From the NCBI GenBank assembly GCA_030045215.1, contig JASIBJ010000818.1, forward strand, positions 1 to 6,183: a stretch of 6,183 bases of DNA, read 5' to 3'. Shown piece after piece: positions 1 through 5,140 of the stretch (position 1 is its first letter; the number at the start of each line of letters is the position of its first letter). The position numbers and the translations under genes were made by a program. The notes beneath the pieces are model-generated. The model was not told the origin of the DNA and made no database searches. It saw only the letters and a program-made list of their open reading frames with translations. Source of the DNA: Streptosporangiaceae bacterium (GTDB lineage: Bacteria; Actinomycetota; Actinomycetes; Streptosporangiales; Streptosporangiaceae).

Positions 1-725
1 AGCGGTCCATCGCTCAGGTGCTGCGCAAGCTCGCGGCGAAGGCCGAGACCGACCCCGCGTCGGTTCCGGTCACGATCGGCGCGGACGACCTGCCCGACTA
101 CCTCGGCCACCCCAAGCACACGCCGGAGTCGGCCGAACGAACCGCGGTTCCCGGCGTGGCCACTGGCCTGGCGGTCACGGGGGTGGGCGGTGACGTCCTG
201 TTCATCGAGGCGTCGCTGGCCGATCCGGAGACCGGCACCACCGGCGTCACGCTCACCGGCCAGCTCGGTGACGTGATGAAGGAGTCGGCCCAGATCGCCA
301 TGTCCTACCTGCGCTCGCACGGGGCCGAGCTTGAACTGCCCGTCGCCGACCTCAAGGACCGTGGCGTGCATGTCCACGTGCCGGCCGGGGCCGTGCCCAA
401 GGACGGACCGAGCGCCGGCATCACGATGACGACCGCGCTGGCCTCGCTGCTGTCGGGCCGCCTGGTCCGCTCGAACGTGGCGATGACCGGCGAGGTCTCC
501 CTGACCGGCCGGGTCCTGCCCATCGGCGGCCTGAAGCAGAAGCTACTGGCCGCACACCGGGCCGGGATCACCACGGTCCTGATCCCGAAGCGGAACGAGC
601 CTGACCTGGAGGACGTGCCAGAGAACGTCCGCGAGGCGCTGACGATTCACCTGGTCAGCGACGTGCGTGAGGTGCTCGATCTGGCACTGGAGGAGGCGCG
701 CTCGCCAGCGGTCATCGCTGCCTGA
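1..725 (+). CDS. lon: Lon ATP-dependent protease, C-terminal part (5' partial)
   Basis: Cytosolic ATP-dependent serine protease (family S16) that degrades misfolded and regulatory proteins. Only the end is present. The reading frame is open to the window edge (first full codon at base 3, reading RSIAQV), so the GTG at 18 is internal and the N-terminal and AAA+ domains lie upstream. The visible part is the end of the AAA+ lid, a linker, and the complete proteolytic domain beginning near AVPGVATGLAV (about bases 147-179). The catalytic serine is in PKDGPSAG (Ser codon 411-413). The catalytic lysine is the second Lys of GGLKQK (codon 540-542), 43 residues later, the same spacing as Ser679/Lys722 of E. 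coli Lon. TGEVSLTGRVLPIGG and TVLIPKRNEPDL are typical Lon segments. The C-terminus is intact and the stop is TGA at 723. It is followed by a hairpin terminator and a convergent gene. Identification is secure; regulation cannot be judged without the promoter. Confidence 0.96.
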   Translation, partial: RSIAQVLRKLAAKAETDPASVPVTIGADDLPDYLGHPKHTPESAERTAVPGVATGLAVTGVGGDVLFIEASLADPETGTTGVTLTGQLGDVMKESAQIAMSYLRSHGAELELPVADLKDRGVHVHVPAGAVPKDGPSAGITMTTALASLLSGRLVRSNVAMTGEVSLTGRVLPIGGLKQKLLAAHRAGITTVLIPKRNEPDLEDVPENVREALTIHLVSDVREVLDLALEEARSPAVIAA

Positions 726-736
726 GCCGGTAACTG

Positions 737-778
737 ATCGGCCTGCCCGGACGCAGGGTCCTGCCCGGGCAGGCCGAT
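737..778. terminator. Nested hairpin, probable bidirectional terminator
   Basis: Bases 737-750 (ATCGGCCTGCCCGG) and 765-778 are perfect inverted repeats of 14 bp. After a 2-base bulge (AC, 751-752) the stem resumes with GCAG (753-756) pairing CTGC (761-764) around a GGTC loop. It begins 11 bases after the lon stop and ends 28 bases before the stop of the opposing glycosyltransferase. There is no clear T-tract on either strand, which is common for actinobacterial terminators. The position between convergent genes suggests it ends transcription both ways; that is inference. Confidence 0.75.
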
Positions 779-806
779 TCTTGCGGGGAACGAGGTGTGG
801 CCGCGG

Positions 807-1589
807 CTAGCGAGCCCGACGGCGCAGCGAGAACGGCATCAACGCGGACTCCAGCTGCACCTTGACGCTCATCTTGCTCTCGCCTTCGGCCCGGTCCACG
901 AAGTGGATCGGCAGCTCGACCACCTTGAGACCGTGCTGGATCGTGCGGTAATTCATCTCGACCTGGAAGCTGTAGCCGTTGCTCCGGACGCTGGCCACGT
1001 CGATCGTCTTGAGGGCGGAGCTCCGCCAGAGCTTGAAGCCCGCGGTGACGTCACGGATGCCCAGCCGCAGGAGCACCCTGACGTAATAGTTGGCGAAGCT
1101 GGATAGTGCCTTGCGCTCCCAGGACCATTCCTTGGCCAGGCTGGCGCCGGACACGTACCGCGAGCCGATGACCACGTCGGCGTTGCTCGCGAGCAGGGTG
1201 CCCAGCATCTGCGGCAGGTAGTCGGGCGAGTGCGAAAGGTCGCTGTCCATCTGGACGACGAACTCCGCGCCCGCGTCCACGGCGCGGCACATTCCGTCCA
1301 CGTAGGCGCGGCCGAGGCCTTGCTTACCTGGCCGGTGCACGACCGTCATCCGGTCCTCGCCATAGCGCTGGGCGAGCTCATCGGCGATCTTCCCGGTGCC
1401 GTCGGGCGAGTTGTCGTCGGCGACGAGGATCTTCAGGCCGGACAGCGGGAGGGCAAAGAGCTGCTCCACGATCACGGGCAGGTTCGTGGCCTCGTTGTAG
1501 GTCGGCAGCACGACCGTGACGGCCGCCGACCGCCATGGCTCCGGTAGCTCGACCGCCTTACCACCCAGTGCGCGCTCCCGAAGCGCCAT
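807..1589 (-). CDS. Family 2 glycosyltransferase, polyprenol monophosphomannose synthase type
   Basis: The 260-residue protein matches the DPM1/Ppm catalytic domain, which transfers mannose from GDP-mannose to a polyprenyl phosphate at the inner membrane face. The product is the mannose donor for outer-face mannosylation of lipoglycans and proteins. Visible motifs: PTYNE (29-33), DDNSPDGT (58-65), the metal-binding DSD (115-117) followed by LSHSPDYLP, GSRYVSG (142-148), RDVTAGFK (179-186), NGYSFQVEM (204-212) and GESKMS (236-241). No transmembrane segment is visible, so this is the short soluble or peripheral form. It is not fused to an apolipoprotein N-acyltransferase domain as in mycobacterial Ppm1. 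The C-terminus is basic (LRRRAR), possibly aiding membrane contact. The ATG start is supported by GGGAGG on the minus strand (plus bases 1600-1605), 10 bases upstream. It is convergent with lon and divergent from the phosphoesterase gene. The family is secure; the exact sugar and lipid are inferred. Confidence 0.9.
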   Translation of the reverse strand: MALRERALGGKAVELPEPWRSAAVTVVLPTYNEATNLPVIVEQLFALPLSGLKILVADDNSPDGTGKIADELAQRYGEDRMTVVHRPGKQGLGRAYVDGMCRAVDAGAEFVVQMDSDLSHSPDYLPQMLGTLLASNADVVIGSRYVSGASLAKEWSWERKALSSFANYYVRVLLRLGIRDVTAGFKLWRSSALKTIDVASVRSNGYSFQVEMNYRTIQHGLKVVELPIHFVDRAEGESKMSVKVQLESALMPFSLRRRAR

Positions 1590-1636
1590 GCCCCTAAAAC
1601 CTCCCTGCCCGCCGCGCCGCGAGTTCTGCAGGCTGC

Positions 1637-1652
1637 CTACCAGTCTAGGTAG
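1637..1652 (-). promoter_or_regulatory. Palindrome with a -10-like hexamer upstream of the glycosyltransferase
   Basis: CTACC (1637-1641) and GGTAG (1648-1652) are perfect inverted repeats separated by six bases. Those six bases read TAGACT on the minus strand, which resembles an actinobacterial -10 box. The hexamer lies 53 bases before the glycosyltransferase ATG, a plausible promoter distance. No good -35 element sits 16-19 bases upstream (the nearest is CAGACA at 20). It could be a promoter, a repressor operator overlapping one, or chance. Confidence 0.3.
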
Positions 1653-1740
1653 TGATTACTCCCCGCCTGTCTGCGGCGCGAATCTCGAATCGTAACCGAT
1701 CACGGCGCCGAGCATGAAGCCAGCCCAGCCTCCAGGCCGG

Positions 1741-1760
1741 ACCTGGCCGGACCTGGCCGT
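1741..1760. repeat. Two tandem 10-base repeats
   Basis: ACCTGGCCGG at 1741-1750 is followed directly by ACCTGGCCGT at 1751-1760, with one mismatch at the last base. CCAGG at 1732-1736 can pair with the first CCTGG to give a small hairpin. It is probably simple slippage in noncoding DNA; no function is evident. Confidence 0.5.
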
Positions 1761-1839
1761 AGCGCTTAGTCCGCAGCCAACCGAGACCGCTGCCGCCCGG
1801 CTCTATGGTCGGCTCATGGAGCGGAAGGAGCTTCTTCTC

Positions 1840-1868
1840 GCGTTAGGACACCGACGGCATTCTGTCAA
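1840..1868 (-). promoter_or_regulatory. Candidate minus-strand promoter (TTGACA-17-TAACGC)
   Basis: On the minus strand a perfect TTGACA (plus bases 1863-1868) is followed after 17 bases by TAACGC (plus bases 1840-1845). The -35 box and spacing are good, but the -10 matches consensus only in its leading TA. It would transcribe towards the glycosyltransferase and leave a leader of more than 200 bases. No transcript evidence is available. Confidence 0.3.
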
Positions 1869-1920
1869 TCCCCTGATTCTTTACTGGCAGTAAGGGCGAA
1901 CTCCCTGGAAACTATTCACC

Positions 1921-3381
1921 ATGGCAGATAATCAGCTCTCTTCGGTCCAGCACATCGTGCAGCTCATGCTGGAGAACCGGTCTTTTGACCACATGCTGGG
2001 ATTCCTATACCAGGGAAAGACCGGCGCGAACGGCGTGCCGTTCGAGGGCCTGACGGGCACCGAATCCAACGCAGATGCCAACGGCAATCCGGTGACCGTG
2101 TACGAAATCAATGCCAGCCAGCCGGACGCCTACTACATGCCGGGAGCCGACCCTGGCGAAGGCTATGCCAATACCAACTCCCAGCTCTTCGGCACCGGAA
2201 AGCCGCCGGATCCGCCGGCCGCGACCAATGGGGGCTTTGTCACGAACTTCGCTGCCGCGATCACCTGGGACGGAGAGAACCAGCGATCGGTGCTGCCGGG
2301 AACCGTGGCGTCGCAGATCATGGGCATATTCCCGCCATCCGCGCTGCCGGTCTTGTCCGGGCTCGCCCGCGGCTTCGCCGTCTGCGACCACTGGTTCAGC
2401 TCCGTGCCCAGTGAGACGTTCCCCAACCGAGCGTTCGCCTGTGCCGCAACGAGCCAGGGCCATCTGAGCGACAGCAACTCGTCCTATACGGTGCAGAGCA
2501 TCTTCGGGCTCATGACCGCTCACGGGCTGAGCTGGAAGATCTACGGCTACGATGCCGAGCCGCTGACCCGCGCGAATTTCCCCGACACGCAGAGCGCGCC
2601 GGATAGCTGCTTCGGGAAGTTCACAGACTTCCAGGCCGACTGCGCGGCAGGCACGCTGGCCGAGTACAGCTTCCTAGAGCCGAGCTGGAGCTCGACTGGC
2701 AACAGTCAGCACCCCAACTACGACGTCGCGCTCGGTGAGACGCTGATCCAGCAGGTATACGAGGCAGTGCGGAGCGGGCCTGGCTGGAACCAGACGCTGC
2801 TGATCATCACTTACGACGAGCACGGCGGCCTGTATGACCACGTGTCTCCGCCTACGAATGCGGTAACGCCCGACGACTGCGTGGGCGAGTTCGGATTCGA
2901 CTTCACCCGGTTCGGCGTGCGAGTACCCGCCGTCCTGGTCTCGCCGCTGATCGCGCCCGGCACGATATTTAATGTCGCCACCGGTAGCACGCCGATCGAC
3001 CACACATCCGTGCTGAAGACAATCGAAGCGCGCTGGGGTCTGCCTTCGCTCACCAGGCGGGATGCAGCGGCTCCCGATCTCGGCGATGTGCTGACGCTCA
3101 TGACACCGCGCACCGATGATCCGCTGACCGGCGTCGTGGCACCCACCGCCGGGAGCGCGAATCCGTCCGCCGGCGAGGTCTCGCACCTGCAGCAGCTGCA
3201 AGCGCAGATGACCGCCGACCTGCCGGTCCCGGACGAGCAGCTGATCGGGAGTCCAGCACTGCCGAGTCAGGCGACGCCGGCTGACTTCGAGAACTACATC
3301 GCGGCGCGGACCAGCACGTGGAAGTCGGCGCGGGACGCAGGCCAGGCGCCGACCGGCCAGGCCGGATCGACTGCGACGTGA
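1921..3381 (+). CDS. Phosphoesterase of the phospholipase C / acid phosphatase (AcpA-like) family, no signal peptide
   Basis: The 486-residue protein belongs to the alkaline-phosphatase-superfamily phosphoesterases that include bacterial phospholipase C and acid phosphatase AcpA, which are metal-dependent hydrolases of phosphate esters. Motifs in order: LMLENRSFDHMLG (15-27, first metal ligands), CDHWFSSVPSETFPNR (155-170), EPSW (253-256), HPNYD (264-268), TYDEHGGLYDHVSPP (297-311, metal-binding Asp/Glu) and DHTSVLKTIEARWG (360-373). Thr166, three residues before Asn169 of PNR, sits where family phospholipases C carry the nucleophile; this is inference from the pattern. Many family members are exported by Tat, but here the first motif begins at residue 15 and no signal peptide is present. 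An in-frame TAA at 1891-1893 with no start between it and the ATG excludes a longer N-terminus. The ribosome binding site is weak (GGAAA, 1907-1911). Its TGA overlaps the GTG of the next gene. Substrate unknown. Thirteen of the first 60 codons end in A or T, more than in psuG. Confidence 0.85.
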   Translation: MADNQLSSVQHIVQLMLENRSFDHMLGFLYQGKTGANGVPFEGLTGTESNADANGNPVTVYEINASQPDAYYMPGADPGEGYANTNSQLFGTGKPPDPPAATNGGFVTNFAAAITWDGENQRSVLPGTVASQIMGIFPPSALPVLSGLARGFAVCDHWFSSVPSETFPNRAFACAATSQGHLSDSNSSYTVQSIFGLMTAHGLSWKIYGYDAEPLTRANFPDTQSAPDSCFGKFTDFQADCAAGTLAEYSFLEPSWSSTGNSQHPNYDVALGETLIQQVYEAVRSGPGWNQTLLIITYDEHGGLYDHVSPPTNAVTPDDCVGEFGFDFTRFGVRVPAVLVSPLIAPGTIFNVATGSTPIDHTSVLKTIEARWGLPSLTRRDAAAPDLGDVLTLMTPRTDDPLTGVVAPTAGSANPSAGEVSHLQQLQAQMTADLPVPDEQLIGSPALPSQATPADFENYIAARTSTWKSARDAGQAPTGQAGSTAT

Positions 3382-4178
3382 TCTGCGTCCTCGGTGACGC
3401 GCACCTGGACGTCGTGGCTCGCGTTGCCTGGCCGCCGAAGGAGGAGACCGACACCCCGGCGCAGACATCGCTGACGGTCGGCGGTCAGGCCGCCAATGTC
3501 GCCGCCTGGGTGAGCGCCCTCGGCGGCCGCAGCAGGCTGATCGCTGCGCGCGCCGATGACCTGGCCGCCCGGCTCGTTGAGGATGAGCTCGGGCGGCTCG
3601 GCGTGGATCTCGTCGGCCCGGTTGTACCGGGGAGCACGGGCATCGTGATCTCGCTGTCCGATGGCGGCCAGAGGCGGTCGATGCTGACCGACCGCGGCGT
3701 CGGCACCGAGTTAGCCGCCGACGGGCTGGCCGGGCAGTGGCTCGACGACTGCGAGTGGCTGCACATTCCTGCCTACAGCTTTGCCCGCGAGCCAGTCAGG
3801 ACGGCAGCGCTCGCCGGCGCAGCCATGGCCGCCGCCCGCTCGGCCCGCCTGAGCATTGACCTGTCCTCGACCGCCTTGATCGAGGAGTACGGCCAGGCCA
3901 GCTTCCGCGACCTGCTCGAGGCACTGCAGCCTGACGTGATATTCGGCAATCAGGCCGAGGCCGCCCTGATCGGAGAGGTGCTGAGCGAACGGCTGATAGT
4001 TAAGCTGGGCGCCGAAGGCGTGCGGGCCGGCGGCCAGCATTACCCGGCGATGCCGACGGCCCCGGTCGACTCCACCGGAGCGGGCGACGCATTCGCCGCC
4101 GGCTACCTCGTCGGCGGTATCGCGCTCGGCCTTCAGGCCGCCGCGCGGGCGATGGCCAAGATGGGAGCAATGCCATGA
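3378..4178 (+). CDS. psuK: PfkB-family carbohydrate kinase, probable pseudouridine kinase
   Basis: Ribokinase-fold kinase, probably phosphorylating pseudouridine to pseudouridine 5'-phosphate. The frame is open further upstream, but GTG at 3378 is chosen. The protein then begins VICVLGDAHLD, a normal PfkB N-terminus, and the start forms a GTGA overlap with the upstream stop; an earlier GTG at 3318 would add about 20 non-family residues. In the 266-residue product: Asp7 and Asp11 at the sugar site, TVGGQAANVAAWVSALGG (33-50, PfkB signature 1), FGNQAEA (189-195, NxxE motif), IVKLGAEGV (207-215), and DSTGAGDAFAAGYL (231-244, signature 2 with Asp237 as the predicted catalytic base). It is shorter than the usual 290-320 residues, with little sequence between NxxE and VKLG and only 29 residues after Asp237. 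The PfkB family is certain from motifs. The pseudouridine specificity rests on overlap with psuG (ATGA at 4175-4178) and could be wrong. The ribosome binding site is weak, so translation is probably coupled to the gene upstream. Confidence 0.85.
   Translation: MICVLGDAHLDVVARVAWPPKEETDTPAQTSLTVGGQAANVAAWVSALGGRSRLIAARADDLAARLVEDELGRLGVDLVGPVVPGSTGIVISLSDGGQRRSMLTDRGVGTELAADGLAGQWLDDCEWLHIPAYSFAREPVRTAALAGAAMAAARSARLSIDLSSTALIEEYGQASFRDLLEALQPDVIFGNQAEAALIGEVLSERLIVKLGAEGVRAGGQHYPAMPTAPVDSTGAGDAFAAGYLVGGIALGLQAAARAMAKMGAMP
4163..4167 (+). promoter_or_regulatory. Ribosome binding site of psuG inside the end of psuK
   Basis: GGGAG lies 7 bases before the ATG at 4175, within the last codons of the kinase gene. 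It fixes this ATG as the psuG start and supports the ATGA stop/start overlap. Confidence 0.7.
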
Positions 4179-5092
4179 CGGCCGCGCATCCGGCCGCGCC
4201 GCTGTTGACCCCGGAGATCACCGAGGCACTGCGGCGCGGGCAGCCGGTCGTCGCGCTGGAGACCACCCTGGTATCGCACGGCTTCTCGGCGGGCCGCGGG
4301 CTGGAGGTGGCGCTGGAGTCCGAAGAGCGCGTGCGGGCCGCGGGCGCGGTGCCGGCCACTGTCGGCGTGCTCGATGGCGTGATCCGCGTCGGACTTACCC
4401 CAGCCGAGCTTTCGCGGTTCGCCTCCGCCGGCGCAGGCGCGCGCAAGGTCGGCGGACGCGACCTGGCCGCCGCCGTAACCCAGGGCGCGCTCGGCTCCAC
4501 CACGGTAGGCGGCACCCTCGCGGTATGCCGGCTGGCCGGGATCCGGTTCATGGGGACCGGCGGCATCGGAGGCGTGCATCGCGGCTTCGCCGAGAGCCTT
4601 GACGTGTCGGCCGACCTCCCGCAGCTTGCGCGCACGCCCGCGATGGTCGTGTGCTCGGGGGCAAAGTCGATCCTCGATGTCAGCGCCACCTCCGAGCTCC
4701 TGGAGACCCTTGGCATCCCGGTCATCGGCTGGCGGACGAGCACACTGCCGCGGTTCTTCACCGCCGCCGGCGGGCCGCCGGTCTCCGCGACCGTCGCCGA
4801 CGCCGTCGAGGCAGCCCGTATGGCCGACGCGCACTGGCAGATAAGTCCGGACTCCGGGCTCGTCCTCGGGCGACCCCCGGCCGACAGCCTGGACATCGAC
4901 GCGCTGATCACCGCGGCGGTGGAGCGGGTCCGTGCCGCCGGCATCACTGGCCAGGCGGTGACGCCCGCGGTGCTCACGGCCGTCGAAGAACTAAGCGGCG
5001 GCCGGAGCGTCGAGGTTAACCGCCGGCTCATCGCCGACAACGCCGCCCTCGCGGCCGAGGTCGCAGTGGCCTACGCGGCGGCGGGCGCCTAG
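4175..5092 (+). CDS. psuG: Pseudouridine-5'-phosphate glycosidase
   Basis: A cytosolic lyase that reversibly splits the C-C glycosidic bond of pseudouridine 5'-phosphate to uracil and ribose 5-phosphate, the second step of pseudouridine breakdown. The 305-residue protein is full length for the family (E. coli PsuG is about 312). Characteristic segments: VALETTLVSHGF (26-37), GVLDGVIRVGL (64-74), ARKVGGRDL (89-97), TTVGGTLA (109-116), GTGGIGGVHRG (127-137), CSGAKSILD (160-168), ETLGIPVIGW (177-186), FTAAGG (195-200) and VNRRLIADNA (281-290). Glu29, Lys91, His135, Asp147 and Lys164 fall two positions from the E. coli active-site residues Glu31, Lys93, His137, Asp149 and Lys166 as I recall them. 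Lys164 would form the Schiff base with the opened ribose. All key residues are present, so the enzyme should be active. Its ATG overlaps the psuK stop. Only 3 of its first 40 codons end in A or T. The stop TAG lies in the first copy of a short repeat. No pseudouridine transporter gene is in the window. Confidence 0.95.
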   Translation: MTAAHPAAPLLTPEITEALRRGQPVVALETTLVSHGFSAGRGLEVALESEERVRAAGAVPATVGVLDGVIRVGLTPAELSRFASAGAGARKVGGRDLAAAVTQGALGSTTVGGTLAVCRLAGIRFMGTGGIGGVHRGFAESLDVSADLPQLARTPAMVVCSGAKSILDVSATSELLETLGIPVIGWRTSTLPRFFTAAGGPPVSATVADAVEAARMADAHWQISPDSGLVLGRPPADSLDIDALITAAVERVRAAGITGQAVTPAVLTAVEELSGGRSVEVNRRLIADNAALAAEVAVAYAAAGA

Positions 5093-5127
5093 GTAAAGCG
5101 GGCGCCTAACTCGCGGCCGGCGCCTAG
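5084..5127. repeat. Three spaced copies of GGCGCCTAR at the end of psuG
   Basis: GGCGCCTAG (5084-5092), GGCGCCTAA (5101-5109) and GGCGCCTAG (5119-5127) recur at 17- and 18-base steps. The first copy contains the psuG stop. Copies 2 and 3 share a longer match, CGCCTARCTCGCG (5103-5115 and 5121-5133). Each copy carries the self-complementary GGCGCC, so pairs of copies could form weak hairpins in the 48-base convergent gap. The array may be a local duplication or may help termination. Confidence 0.55.
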
Positions 5128-5140
5128 CTCGCGTGGCGGC

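Larger units (their letters stand above)
1590..1920. other. Divergent intergenic region
   Basis: This 331-base stretch lies between the divergently read glycosyltransferase and phosphoesterase genes. I see no convincing protein gene, tRNA or other RNA in it. It holds a 16-base palindrome around a TAGACT hexamer, a second minus-strand promoter candidate, a tandem 10-base repeat, a short CGAATC direct repeat (1679-1684 and 1686-1691), and a 25-codon ORF at 1816-1893 with no clear ribosome binding site. The last 80 bases are visibly less GC-rich than the neighbouring genes, as expected for promoter DNA. No good plus-strand -35/-10 pair for the phosphoesterase was found. Confidence 0.7.

Noticed and set aside
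1816..1893. A 25-codon ORF (begins MERKELLLAL) in frame with the phosphoesterase
   Set aside because: No ribosome binding site before the ATG and no recognisable leader or toxin pattern. It is too short to support as a gene, though its stop is useful for fixing the downstream start.
1914..1920. ATTCACC just before the phosphoesterase ATG, resembling half of a PHO box (GTTCACC)
   Set aside because: A PHO box needs repeated 11-base units; the preceding 11 bases (1903-1913) do not match, so phosphate control is not supported.
3318..3377. Earlier GTG start for the kinase at 3318
   Set aside because: It would add about 20 Arg/Gly/Pro-rich residues before the normal PfkB N-terminus and overlap the phosphoesterase by 64 bases; the GTGA overlap at 3378 is the better start.
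2674..3468. A 264-codon open frame on the minus strand opposite the phosphoesterase
   Set aside because: Arg-rich low-complexity translation, antisense to conserved phosphoesterase motifs; a shadow frame.
4000..5040. A 346-codon open frame on the minus strand opposite psuK and psuG
   Set aside because: It lies antisense to two genes with clear family motifs, its translation is Ser/Arg/Pro/Ala-rich without recognisable domains, and long antisense frames are normal in GC-rich coding DNA.
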